From contig NZ_CP112974.1 of assembly GCF_026410925.1 (NCBI RefSeq), positions 62,001 through 126,000 on the forward strand: a DNA stretch of 64,000 nucleotides, written 5' to 3'. The notes under the pieces were generated by a model that saw only the letters and a list, made by a program, of their open reading frames with translations, did not search any database and had not been told where the DNA came from. Made by a program: the position numbers and the translations under genes. Of this stretch, positions 17,151 through 26,713 are shown piece after piece. Origin of the DNA: Halovenus salina. Lineage in GTDB: Archaea; Halobacteriota; Halobacteria; Halobacteriales; Haloarculaceae. Every line of letters begins with the position of its first letter. The stretch's first letter is position 1.

Positions 17151-18977
17151 TCACAATTGAATAATAATGCCGAGCTGTTCTTCAAGCTCGTCACGTGTTT
17201 CGGCCCCACTCAGAACACCCGGTAGTGTTGCATCGTCTTCGACAAAGACAAAATACCCTTTGAACGGGCTAACCTGGTTATCGTCTTCTCCGATATAGTG
17301 CGTCCCAAACTGATCGACACTTTGTATCAGCTCGGATTGTGGCTCATTAAACCGGTCAAGGACAAGGAAGGCGTCACTAATTCCAAACACTGTGTCGACA
17401 TCACCGAACTTCGGAGCAGATACGAAATTCCACCCTTCATCGAGGTCCGCCTGTGGTGGTGTCGCTGCCGATTGTTCTGTAAACTCGATATCGACAGAGA
17501 ATGAGTCAGGTTGGTTCTGTCCGCCTTCTGTAGCGACAATGAACGCATCAAGACCCTCGAACGTCTGTGACTCAAAATCAGTGATTGCGCTCCAGTCGCC
17601 ATTATCCCAGGTATAGACGGTATATCCCTCGGCATCCGGATCCATCATATCGGCAAGTGTTCCGTTCGTTGCACCAGGTAGCCCAACTGAATAGACCTCG
17701 CCATCGTTGGGGATTTCAAAACTGTAGGAGAGATTATCGGGAATCGTGAGTGGCTCAATTACGGTCGTTGAATTAGACATTGACGTTACGCCTGACTGAT
17801 TATGCTCGACTACTGCCTGGTATTCCCCCGGTCCATTGAGGTCTCTATCAGGCGTATAAGCTATTGACGCATCACCACTAGCATTCAAACTCGTTGTCGT
17901 TGTATTGACTACAGTCTGGTTACTGTCGAATATTGTCGCGTTTATATCGGTGCCAGTGAGGTCTGCAGAATTAACATCAAGTACCAGACTATCATCGGAT
18001 TCTATTTTATCGGTTGACCAGTTCGTCTCTAAATTCAGTGGTTGAAATTGTAATGGGATAATATTAGTAGGATCCTCGATCTGGACAACCCGTTCTTTGG
18101 TAGAATTGAGGTCATCTGCAATTTCGAAATTTGCTGTTGGTCCTGGCACGGTACCCATTCGGTCTACAATATCTCCCAATATGATTTCGCCTCCACTGGT
18201 TGTCTCAAACTCACGGATGCTCACCACCTTAGAGTTATTCTCAGCTTGAACTGTTAGTGTCTGGCCGCCCCATACCCTGAAAGCACCGTTATCTCCATTT
18301 CGAGAGTATGTAATGCTCGATACTGTGTCGCCAGATTTGTACTTCGAATCGTTATGATGAATCCCTGTGAGGCCCACGTTTGTGAATCTGTAATAATCAT
18401 CGTCTGTCGTGTTTTTTAGTGTAATCTCGTGTGAGATAATCTCATCAGTCTCAGGGAGCTCCCCAGGAGCAATCCAATCGATTGTCAGATTTTGGGTTGC
18501 AGACTTGGCACTAACGTCACCAGAATCAAATTGAATAGCAACTTCCTGTTCTGCAGTTCGAATTATCGTGTCAGATTGGCCAGACAGTGGCCCCGAGCCT
18601 ACGGAGACATTGTCTGGTTTAATCCCGATCTCTTCACTCTCTGAATAGTTGAGAATTATTTCTTGTTGACCGGCATCTGAACTCGTTATATTCAACTCTA
18701 AGATTAGTCTTTGGTTGTATGGTCCATCATTGAGTGACTGCACGTTGCTCGCATTTCCACCTTCCCACTCCGTGGAGTACGTAGGATTTCCGTCTATTAC
18801 TGTTCGATCATCTGAATCAATCTCTACATCGAGTAATTCCGACTCATCAACATGATTTGCAGCAGCGACTGCGCCGGTGAACGATGACACTGATAGCATA
18901 GATAAAATAACCAACAACGATAGAATAACCGCAGTCACCGGTCTCGATGGTGACTGTTTCCTCGAGCGGTGGGTCAT
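17151..18977 (-). CDS. Large secreted surface protein
   Basis: 608 residues. Sec-type signal: basic start then VTAVILSLLVILSMLSVSSF, ending near AVAAANHV. The body is beta-rich and acidic with many N-x-S/T sites, typical of haloarchaeal cell-surface adhesin-like proteins. Late segments (GEVYSVGLPGATNGTLADMM, DLDEGWNFVSAPKF, SPFKGYFVFVEDD) repeat a glycine/aromatic pattern seen in surface domains that end in 'GYWVYV'-like motifs. There is no C-terminal membrane anchor, so anchoring may come through the partner protein encoded 13 bases downstream. Confidence 0.75.
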   Translation of the reverse strand: MTHRSRKQSPSRPVTAVILSLLVILSMLSVSSFTGAVAAANHVDESELLDVEIDSDDRTVIDGNPTYSTEWEGGNASNVQSLNDGPYNQRLILELNITSSDAGQQEIILNYSESEEIGIKPDNVSVGSGPLSGQSDTIIRTAEQEVAIQFDSGDVSAKSATQNLTIDWIAPGELPETDEIISHEITLKNTTDDDYYRFTNVGLTGIHHNDSKYKSGDTVSSITYSRNGDNGAFRVWGGQTLTVQAENNSKVVSIREFETTSGGEIILGDIVDRMGTVPGPTANFEIADDLNSTKERVVQIEDPTNIIPLQFQPLNLETNWSTDKIESDDSLVLDVNSADLTGTDINATIFDSNQTVVNTTTTSLNASGDASIAYTPDRDLNGPGEYQAVVEHNQSGVTSMSNSTTVIEPLTIPDNLSYSFEIPNDGEVYSVGLPGATNGTLADMMDPDAEGYTVYTWDNGDWSAITDFESQTFEGLDAFIVATEGGQNQPDSFSVDIEFTEQSAATPPQADLDEGWNFVSAPKFGDVDTVFGISDAFLVLDRFNEPQSELIQSVDQFGTHYIGEDDNQVSPFKGYFVFVEDDATLPGVLSGAETRDELEEQLGIIIQL

Positions 18978-19154
18978 ATTTTATAGACTCAACAATCACG
19001 TATAATATTGGTGGCTGTTTTTCTGAAGACAATGAAACAGCGGTATCTATACAGAAGTTGGAAGATGGAGTCATGCAACATACAGAGGGTGGATGCAGCA
19101 GTGGACGAGTAGATATCCGGCCACCTCCCACCAGTTAACGACCAGGTCTTACGC

Positions 19155-21767
19155 CTACTGCTCACGGCGCAATTCAACGATGAACACGCTTCCGTCTGGC
19201 TCGTTGTTCTCAATCTGGACAGTCCCTCCGTAGCGGTCAACGAGTGTCTGGACGAGATACAGTCCGAGTCCAGTACCCTCGCTGTCGAGGCCTTTTTCAC
19301 CCTCTCGGAAGACTTGACCTTTTTGCTCGTCGGGAATCCCCGGCCCGTTGTCTGCAATACGGACCCGAACTGTCTCCTCGTCGGCAGTTGCCGAAACGGT
19401 GACTTCGGGAAGTTCCTTGTCGTTGTGAACGATAGCGTTGTTCAACACGTTCCGGAACACCGACTCCAGCATGTCGTCAGCCAGCACCGTCGTGTCCGGA
19501 ACTTCCCCTTCAGCAGAAACGAGAGCACGCTCGTGGTTCGTTCGCACGTGAGTCATCTGTGCTTCAAGCACGGACCTGAGATTTACCGGGGTCAGATCAG
19601 TCTCCGAGCCGAGCATCACCTCTGTCACTTCGGCAGCGGTCTGAGTTATTTCGACCGCTTCACGACCTGATTCCATGATATTTTGAAGATACTCCTCGCC
19701 GGCCTCCTCGACGTAGTCTTCGAGCACCTCGCCGTAGGTGAGCATGACCTGGAGGTCGTTGCGGATATCGTGACGCACAATCTGGTTGAGTACTTCGAGA
19801 TTGTCGCGCTGATTTTCGAGGGTCTGTTCGTACTCTTTGATCTCGGTGATATCCTGTACGATACCGACTGCCTCGATCGGGTCACCCGTTTCGTCGCGTG
19901 TGAACTCGGCGACTTCCTGCATCCATTTGATATTCCCTTCACCGGTGATAATCCGGTGTTCGACATCGTACGGTTCACCGTCAAGTGCGGCCTGCCAGGC
20001 CTGATCGACCCGGTCTGTGTCCTCAGGGTGAATGAACTCAAGGAATCGCTCGTGGTCGAGATAGCCGATTTCGCCGTCAGCCTCCCACATGTCGTAGACG
20101 TGCTCGGACCAGTAGATTTCGTCGGACGGGATCTCCTTACGCCACCACCCGATATCGGCGACCTTCTGTGCGTTCTGGAGATAGATCTCGTTTTGTCGTT
20201 GCTCCGTAATGTCGACGAGATAGCCCAGACGGTTGATAATCTCGCCGTCCTGCCAGACGTTCCGGGTGTAATCGAGCATCCATCGTACAGTGCCGTCAGC
20301 GGTGACGATCCGGTAAGGCTCGTGACTGAACTGCTCGGTTCCCTCGGTGTTGTTGTCGGCAACCTCCTGCATCACGCGCTCGCGGTCTTCTTCGTGAATA
20401 ATCTCGGCAAACTGTACAGCACCTGATTGCAATTCGTCCGCCGTGTAGCCCAGTACCGCCTCGACGTTCTCAGAGACGTGTTCGATCGGCCAGCCCTCCG
20501 CTTCCCGCCATTTGAAGACGACAGCGGGACCTTGCGTGAACATCTCTCGCTCCTCTGCAAGCTGGCGCTGGTATGTCTTCCGGTCGTCGATGTCAAGATG
20601 AATGCCAACGGCACGGGCCGGTTCGCCATCCTCGTCGCGTTCGGCTATTTTTCCAATATCACGGATCCACTTCCAGTTGCCGTCGGCGGTCCGCATCCGG
20701 TGTTCCGTATCGTACAGCTCCGTTTCGCCCGCGATGTGTTCGTCCAGCGCCTCCTCGACGGCATCGAGGTCGTCGGGATGGACGCGCTGTTCCCATTCCT
20801 CGAGGTGTGGCTCAATCTCGTCGAGGGAATGTCCAAGCATCCGAGCCCACTGCTCGTTGAACTCGACCTCGTCGGTCCTCATGTCCCAGTCCCAGACGCC
20901 GAGGTTCGCGCCCTCAACGGCAAGCTCGAATCGTTCTTTGAGGCGGGTAACCTCCCGTTCCCGTTGTTTCTGCCCGGTGATGTCTGTCGAGACGCCACAG
21001 ATCCCCGTGATCTCCCCGTCATCATCATACACTGGTGATTTTCGGGTGAGTCGGACGGTGTTCCCAGTGGCTGTCGGAATTTCTTCTTCGAGTTTGATCA
21101 TCTCACCGCTTTCGATGACCTGTCGGTCGTCCTTGGTAGCCTCTTCGGCAACCTCTGACGGGAAGAGGTCGTCGTCGGTGAGCCCGACGATGTCTTGATC
21201 GTCTACATTGAGTAGCTCCCGGCATGCCTGATTCATCAGCAGATACTGGCCGTCAGTGTCTTTCAGAAATACCGCCGCAGACATGGTTTCGAGGACGGTT
21301 TCGAACTGACGGTCGAGCCGTTGTAGCTTCTGTTGTTGTTCTTTTTGCTCGGTGACGTCACGGGCGACGCCGACGATCTGGGTTACTCGTTCGTCGTCGG
21401 TAATTGGGGTGAGTTTCGTCTGCCAGTGACTAGTTCCGGCTGGGAACTCCAGTTTCTCCTCGTACTCAATCGTCTCTCCCTGTTCGACACAGCGACGATA
21501 ATTCGCTGCGACGGCCGCGCCCTGTTCGTCGCCGAGCAGTTCTTGTGGTGTCTGCCCGCGTAGTTCGTCTTCGGACAGCCCGGTCAGTTGCTGGTGTGAG
21601 GCGTTGTTTCGTCGGAACGTGAACGTGTAGTCGTCGTCTGTCTGCTCAACCTCGACAAAAAAAACAGCATCCTCCATTTCCCGAACGATTATTTCGTAGA
21701 CGCTCTCCGCCTCGCCTCCAATCGCTTGAAAATCCTCTGTCGTATCTGGGCCAGAGTCGTCCTGCAT
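19155..21767 (-). CDS. Multi-PAS sensor histidine kinase
   Basis: 870 residues, no membrane segment, so probably cytoplasmic. About five PAS/PAC modules run from residue ~20 to ~640, each ending in a PAC signature (VGVARDVTEQK, GVSTDITGQK, VGIHLDIDDRK, LGYLVDITEQR, VGIVQDITEIK). The kinase follows: H-box IVRHDIRNDLQV with the phospho-His, N-box NVLNNAIVHND, G1 DNGPGIPDE, G2 GTGLGLYLV. Such haloarchaeal kinases sense light, redox or small ligands through PAS. No response regulator lies next to it, so the partner is elsewhere. Confidence 0.92.
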   Translation of the reverse strand: MQDDSGPDTTEDFQAIGGEAESVYEIIVREMEDAVFFVEVEQTDDDYTFTFRRNNASHQQLTGLSEDELRGQTPQELLGDEQGAAVAANYRRCVEQGETIEYEEKLEFPAGTSHWQTKLTPITDDERVTQIVGVARDVTEQKEQQQKLQRLDRQFETVLETMSAAVFLKDTDGQYLLMNQACRELLNVDDQDIVGLTDDDLFPSEVAEEATKDDRQVIESGEMIKLEEEIPTATGNTVRLTRKSPVYDDDGEITGICGVSTDITGQKQREREVTRLKERFELAVEGANLGVWDWDMRTDEVEFNEQWARMLGHSLDEIEPHLEEWEQRVHPDDLDAVEEALDEHIAGETELYDTEHRMRTADGNWKWIRDIGKIAERDEDGEPARAVGIHLDIDDRKTYQRQLAEEREMFTQGPAVVFKWREAEGWPIEHVSENVEAVLGYTADELQSGAVQFAEIIHEEDRERVMQEVADNNTEGTEQFSHEPYRIVTADGTVRWMLDYTRNVWQDGEIINRLGYLVDITEQRQNEIYLQNAQKVADIGWWRKEIPSDEIYWSEHVYDMWEADGEIGYLDHERFLEFIHPEDTDRVDQAWQAALDGEPYDVEHRIITGEGNIKWMQEVAEFTRDETGDPIEAVGIVQDITEIKEYEQTLENQRDNLEVLNQIVRHDIRNDLQVMLTYGEVLEDYVEEAGEEYLQNIMESGREAVEITQTAAEVTEVMLGSETDLTPVNLRSVLEAQMTHVRTNHERALVSAEGEVPDTTVLADDMLESVFRNVLNNAIVHNDKELPEVTVSATADEETVRVRIADNGPGIPDEQKGQVFREGEKGLDSEGTGLGLYLVQTLVDRYGGTVQIENNEPDGSVFIVELRREQ

Positions 21768-22164
21768 TGTATTCTCGATATAATAAAAAAGACGTGCCGA
21801 CAGTTAGCAATTCTGGATCGATTCTGTGGAAGAGATCCGTTCATATCGTCGAAGCTCGTGCGGTAGCATAATCGGCCTCCAGAGCTGCTACGTGGTTCAC
21901 GATCACTGACCATACAGTGCAACATACGCGCGTTCCATCTTGCACGCTAGTCGGTGACAGTATCACAGATACAATTGTTTCGCTGTGTTCGGTAAGAGCC
22001 ATTCGAGAATCCGACCATCTACTAACACCATCCAACCCCGGACTTTTGAATGTCTGAGACTGGACAGAAGTGAGTTTATTGATCTGGAATACATGATATA
22101 TTTTGTTAAACTTGATATACCAGCCTTCAAAAACTATTTTAATTTTGAATTGTTGTTTCTCTCT
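21768..22164. other. Gene-free stretch upstream of the kinase and lipoprotein genes
   Basis: Divergent promoter region. It holds a GTGCAA-N17-TTGCAC inverted repeat at 21917-21945, and a stretch near 21974-22003 (TTGTTTCGCTGTGTTCGGT) that resembles 6783-6810. From 22080 on the DNA becomes very AT-rich, as in the following gene. No gene seen. Confidence 0.35.
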
Positions 22165-23799
22165 ATGAAACGGCGTGATTATTTCACAACGATTGGTGCC
22201 CTAAGCGTAACAGGTGTATTAGCAGGTTGCTCCGGGGAAGATGATGAAGAGCCGACCGAAAACAATGATGATAGTGAATTAGAGGAGGGAGATAACTCCA
22301 CAGATGAAACCAATACTGAGACTGAAGAAGCCAATGACGAAACTGAAGAAAGAGAAGTAGTTTTTGAATTTACAGAAGCAACGCCACAGAGTGAAAGCTT
22401 TTCTGAAGGTCAGGAGATAACAGTTGCAGCAACTGTCGAAAACACTGGATCAATTGCGGGCGAACAAGCAGTGGAATTAGAGATTCAGGGAGAGACTAGT
22501 GAAACCAATACTGAGCTTGAATCTGGTGAGGATACAACCGTTGGAATCACATTTGAGTGGAGTGATTTCAGCCCGGGAACAGTAGAGTATACTTTTACTT
22601 CCGCTGATGATGAAATAAGTGGTTCATTCGAGATAGAGGAAGCACCCGAAGCAGTATTTGAGCTATCAGATGTTATAGCAGACGGGGAGACCTACTCAAT
22701 GGACGAAGAGGTTGTCATAGGGGCAACTGTAGAAAACACAGGTGATGCACCAGGTAGTCAAACAATCGAAATTGACTCTGATTGGTACTCATACTCCGAA
22801 GAACTGGAGCTTGAACCAGGGGAGAATACAGAATTTGGTGCAAGATGGGAGACTGCAGCAGATATTGAATCAGATGAAGCAGTAGGTGATCTAGAATATA
22901 CTATCCGCACTGATGATGACGAAATAATGGGTTCACTTACTATTGAAGAACCAGAGGAAGTTGAAGCAGTTGTTGGTTCCTTGATTGAAAGTGACGATAT
23001 GGCGTTGGTGGTAGAAGATTTCGAAAGAGGTGTTAATTTAGGAGAATTTGTTGAACCAGATGACGGAAACGAATTTGCAAGTGCGTCAGTCGCTCTAAAG
23101 AACACATCAGATGACTTTGTCAGCGTGAGTAATCTACTGCAAACTCGAATTCGTGACGATGAAAATTACAGTTATGACCAGACACTGTTTAGTGGTGATG
23201 AGCCGTCGTTCAATGATGGACAATTTGCTCCCGGTGAAGTTGAACGAGGAGCAATCAATTTCGAGATTCCAGAGGATGCAACTGGTCTAACATTAGTCTG
23301 GGACTTTAATTCTGATCTTTTCACCGGACTCGAGAGGGCACTAATTGACGTTGAAGAGGAAACAGCGGTTCACACATTGGAGCAAAACTTACAGATTGAT
23401 GTCTATGATGTCGGTACAACTGTCGAGTTCGAAGATACAGAGGTGACTGTGAACGAAATGCGTACCGAAGAGGAGCTGGGTAGGTTTACCGAGCCAGAGA
23501 CTGGTAATGAATACGTTATTGTTGATATTTCTATAGAGAATCAAACTGGTGAACAACAAAGGGTCTCCACAGCAATTCAGATGATGATTAAGGATGGTGA
23601 TGGGTATAGTTATCAGGAGGATCTTGGTGCAACAGTTGAGTTAGATAGAGCGTTTGACGAAACATCACCGATAGGTGATGGAGAAACCAGACGAGGAGAA
23701 GTAGTGTATGAGGTTGAAGAGGGACTTTCCCCACTGTACTGGGTCTTTGAATTCAGTCTGTGGAATGATGGGGATAAAACGTTCTGGGAGCTAAGGTAG
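22165..23799 (+). CDS. Exported acidic lipoprotein with DUF4352/CARDB-like domains
   Basis: 544 residues from ATG 22165. Twin-arginine-type signal KRRDYFTTIGALSVTGVLAGC with lipobox LAGC, so the Cys would be lipidated and the protein held on the outer face of the membrane. An acidic linker follows, then two related ~90-residue beta modules (both with VVIGATVENTG/TVAATVENTG), as in CARDB-type folds, and two DUF4352-like modules (GNEFASASVALKNTS; GNEYVIVDISIENQT). The gene is markedly AT-rich with A/T-ending codons, unlike its neighbours, which suggests separate acquisition. Confidence 0.75.
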   Translation: MKRRDYFTTIGALSVTGVLAGCSGEDDEEPTENNDDSELEEGDNSTDETNTETEEANDETEEREVVFEFTEATPQSESFSEGQEITVAATVENTGSIAGEQAVELEIQGETSETNTELESGEDTTVGITFEWSDFSPGTVEYTFTSADDEISGSFEIEEAPEAVFELSDVIADGETYSMDEEVVIGATVENTGDAPGSQTIEIDSDWYSYSEELELEPGENTEFGARWETAADIESDEAVGDLEYTIRTDDDEIMGSLTIEEPEEVEAVVGSLIESDDMALVVEDFERGVNLGEFVEPDDGNEFASASVALKNTSDDFVSVSNLLQTRIRDDENYSYDQTLFSGDEPSFNDGQFAPGEVERGAINFEIPEDATGLTLVWDFNSDLFTGLERALIDVEEETAVHTLEQNLQIDVYDVGTTVEFEDTEVTVNEMRTEEELGRFTEPETGNEYVIVDISIENQTGEQQRVSTAIQMMIKDGDGYSYQEDLGATVELDRAFDETSPIGDGETRRGEVVYEVEEGLSPLYWVFEFSLWNDGDKTFWELR

Positions 23800-23845
23800 A
23801 CTCAATCTATTACACTATCGGACTGGTTATATTTTCCTCAGCGAA

Positions 23846-24141
23846 TCAGACAGACGTGTTTGCGTTTTGGAATTCACGGTCGATCACGTCCTCGGTTGGT
23901 TCGGTGAGGTAGGGTTCAATGGCGGCGAATGAGTCCCATCCTCCAATTGCCATGACGACACGCGGACTTATCTCTTGGTCAACGAGTAAGCGTTGGGCGA
24001 AGCGACGGCGGAGGTGGGGAGAAACGCATCGCGGGGCTTGCCGCCGTTGCCTGTCGTGTCTTTCCCAGCTGGGACGTGGAGGCGATACTCGTCGTTGGCT
24101 GTCGTTTTGATTCCGGCTGGACGAATCTGGGGAACTGAGAA
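23846..24141 (-). pseudogene. Internally deleted integrase copy
   Basis: Two pieces of an integrase like the one at 24146: FSVPQIRPAGIKTTANDEYRLHVPAGKDTTGNGGKPRDAFLP, then with a frame change LRRRFAQRLLVDQEISPRVVMAIGGWDSF and the C-terminus. About 75 codons between them, including the region before the catalytic HxLR, are missing. It starts at the stop of the intact gene, so this is an old tandem copy that has decayed. Confidence 0.8.
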
Positions 24142-24145
24142 ACGC

Positions 24146-24745
24146 TTAGACGACATCGACTTCCGAGAAGGCATCGTCGACGATGTCTTCGCTTGGCGCG
24201 TTTAGATAGGGTTCGATAGCCTGGAAGCTACTCCACCCGCCGACTTGCATGACAACGCGCGGGTTCATCGCTTCGTCGACGAGGAGGCGCTGGGCGAACC
24301 GCCGTCGGAGGTCGTGGGTACTGACCTTGCGGAAGTCCTCGACACCGGTTTCTGCAGCTGCACGCTCGGCGGTGCGCTTGACGACGGCGCGGACACCGGG
24401 CTGTTTCAAATCGATAAAGGGGTCCCTCGGTGAGATGTTCTCGCTGTTCTGAAAGCGCTGGAGATCGCGCTCGACGCTGTTCGGGAGGAAGGCATTCCGT
24501 GGTTTTCCACCGTTGCCGCTGGTGTCCTTCCCGGCCTCGACGCGCAGTCGGTACTGTCCACCCTCGCTCTTGGTGATATCGCTGGGTGTGGGCTGTGGAA
24601 TTTCAAACGCACGCAGGCCGACGTACGCGCCGAGTTGGATGATGATGTCATCGCGCTGGCTGCGGGTCGCCCGTCGGAGGTCTTCGATCTCCTCGTCGGT
24701 GAGCCACACTTTGTGTTCATCGCCGCTGGTCGATTTGATACGCAT
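24146..24745 (-). CDS. Tyrosine recombinase (XerC/D-like), short form
   Basis: 199 residues from ATG 24745. Only a catalytic domain is present. GAYVGLRAFEI carries the first Arg, HDLRRRFAQRLL carries His-x-x-Arg, VVMQVGGWSSFQAIEPYL carries the second His position (as Gly-Gly-Trp) and the Tyr. The N-terminal core-binding domain of full integrases is absent, as in several haloarchaeal orphan recombinases. It may serve plasmid dimer resolution or element integration. A deleted copy follows directly. No attachment site was recognised. Confidence 0.8.
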   Translation of the reverse strand: MRIKSTSGDEHKVWLTDEEIEDLRRATRSQRDDIIIQLGAYVGLRAFEIPQPTPSDITKSEGGQYRLRVEAGKDTSGNGGKPRNAFLPNSVERDLQRFQNSENISPRDPFIDLKQPGVRAVVKRTAERAAAETGVEDFRKVSTHDLRRRFAQRLLVDEAMNPRVVMQVGGWSSFQAIEPYLNAPSEDIVDDAFSEVDVV

Positions 24746-25100
24746 TACGATTAGTATAGTTTCCGGTACTAAAGTATCTAGCGGCTGGTACAATCGGGGG
24801 TATACACACCGGATTTCGAGTGAAACTCGGGGAATCTGTTACGACTTATCAGACAAACCGTGAACCGTTGTATCTCTTCTGTCCGAGAGGGAAAGTGATA
24901 CATCGCGTTGTAGACTGACCGGTGGGGAAAATACCCGGTCAAAATAATATTTATACTGGTATGCAAGAAGGAGGGAGTGACTCTCGCACGACGGCTTCCT
25001 CTGTGTAATGTTGCTGTGATCGGTTGATCCTGAATAAACACTGTTCGGAGCAACTGTACAGTCACCCGATGGTCACAAACTGTGTTCCGAAGACGGGAAA
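24746..25100. other. Gene-free stretch between integrase and trkH
   Basis: No coding sequence seen. GACCGG (24917-24922) and CCGGTC (24935-24940) form a short inverted repeat, followed by an AT-rich run that contains TTTATA. It could hold the integrase promoter or the end of the trkH transcript. Confidence 0.3.
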
Positions 25101-26663
25101 CTATCGGTAGAGGTTGAGACGCTGGAAAATTGCGCCTAACAGAACTGCAATCGGGATAATCTCCAGACGGCCGACCCACATATTGATTATCAACATCACT
25201 TTAGCAGGTTTCTGCATCGTCGCCCCCGTGATACCGGAGTCCAGCCCGACGTTACTCTGTGCACTCATCACGTCGAAGATGACGTACTCCAAGGGTGGGA
25301 CCGGGTCGAGGACACGAAGCAACACGCCGACACCGATTGCGAGGAACGCAATCCAGAGGATAAACACCACTGTCGCTTCAGTGTACTCGCGCTGGGCCTG
25401 TTCTTCGTCGAGTTTGCGGTCGCCAATCTGCAGATACCGGATTGCGGTCTGTGGCATGAACACGTCGCGGATCTGCCAAGCAGTTCCCTTGACAAGGGTG
25501 ATTACGCGGATGAGTTTCAGACCGCTGACCGTCGACCCGGCGGCTGCGCCAGTCAACATCCCGACACACGTCAGTAACGTCGCGCCGGCACTCCAGACCG
25601 GCGGCCCCTCTGCTCCCTGCCCGATTGTTGCGGTTCCGAACCCGGTGTTCGAGGTGGCAGACACGAACTGGAAGAGACTGATTCGAAACGTCTCTTCGAG
25701 CGTGGCGTACTGTCCGTTCAGGAGATGAATCGCCGTCAGCACGAGAGAGCCAATTGCGAACCAGATGAATACCCATCGCGTCTGCAGGTCAGCATAGAAG
25801 TTCCGTATCTCTCCTTTGAATATCAGATAGTGGATAGGGAACGCGATACTGCCAGCGACCATCACCGGAACGACGGCGTACTCGATGAGCGGGCTGTTGT
25901 ACTGGCCAATCGAGTTCCCCCAAACGGAGAACCCACCGGTTGCGATACCGGTCATCGCGTGGTTGATAGCGCCCCACGGCTCCATGCCGACGAGCAGAAA
26001 CAGAACGACCGAGCCGACGGTAAGTCCGACGAAGATTTTCCAGATCTCCTGGACCGTCGTCACGATACTAGGGTGAATCTTCTCGGACCGGGCCTCGCTC
26101 TCATAGAGGGTGTACGACCCGCTGCTGCCGCCGCCCCGCCTGAGGATAGCGACAGTCAGGACAATCACGCCCACGCCGCCGACCCACTCAGTGAACGACC
26201 GCCACCAGTGCAGCGACCGTGGCAGTTGCTGCTCCGTCGAAGCCATCGTGAGGCCAGTGCCCGTGAAGCCGCTCATGCTCTCGAACACGCTATCAAGCGG
26301 GCGCAAAAAGACCTCCGTCGTTGGGTCCATCGCGGGTGTGTTCATCCAGGCAGGGAACGGATTCAGTTGGATTGTCCACGCGATGAACAGAAACGGCAGT
26401 CCACCGAGCATACCGATAACGAACCACCCAGTCGCCGCAGTGACCATCGCCTCCCGTTTCTCGGGTGGGTCGGCACCGCTGTACCACCAGACGAGTCCCG
26501 AACCCAACGCACCCATCACGATTGCAGAGACGATGAACGACGGAATTGCGAAGAGCTCGCCGTTGATGGCTGCCACGGGGATGGAAATCACCATCATCAG
26601 CGAGACAGCCTGTACGATGCGGCCGACGTCGTGTCCGACTGTTTCCGTTTGTACTCTCAACAT
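25101..26663 (-). CDS. trkH: TrkH-type potassium uptake membrane subunit
   Basis: 520 residues with about ten hydrophobic segments. The four pore-loop repeats of the Trk/Ktr/HKT family are visible, each with a filter glycine: ESMSGFTGTGLT, AMTGIATGGFSV, SATSNTGFGTAT, SAQSNVGLDSG. It imports K+ across the cell membrane, the basis of the salt-in strategy of haloarchaea. The TrkA gene lies 50 bases upstream in the same direction, so they are an operon with trkA first. Confidence 0.93.
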   Translation of the reverse strand: MLRVQTETVGHDVGRIVQAVSLMMVISIPVAAINGELFAIPSFIVSAIVMGALGSGLVWWYSGADPPEKREAMVTAATGWFVIGMLGGLPFLFIAWTIQLNPFPAWMNTPAMDPTTEVFLRPLDSVFESMSGFTGTGLTMASTEQQLPRSLHWWRSFTEWVGGVGVIVLTVAILRRGGGSSGSYTLYESEARSEKIHPSIVTTVQEIWKIFVGLTVGSVVLFLLVGMEPWGAINHAMTGIATGGFSVWGNSIGQYNSPLIEYAVVPVMVAGSIAFPIHYLIFKGEIRNFYADLQTRWVFIWFAIGSLVLTAIHLLNGQYATLEETFRISLFQFVSATSNTGFGTATIGQGAEGPPVWSAGATLLTCVGMLTGAAAGSTVSGLKLIRVITLVKGTAWQIRDVFMPQTAIRYLQIGDRKLDEEQAQREYTEATVVFILWIAFLAIGVGVLLRVLDPVPPLEYVIFDVMSAQSNVGLDSGITGATMQKPAKVMLIINMWVGRLEIIPIAVLLGAIFQRLNLYR

Positions 26664-26713
26664 AAGTTTCCCATCTCCAGTCCCGAATCAGTCGCGTCGT
26701 TGGCTCCCATTGA

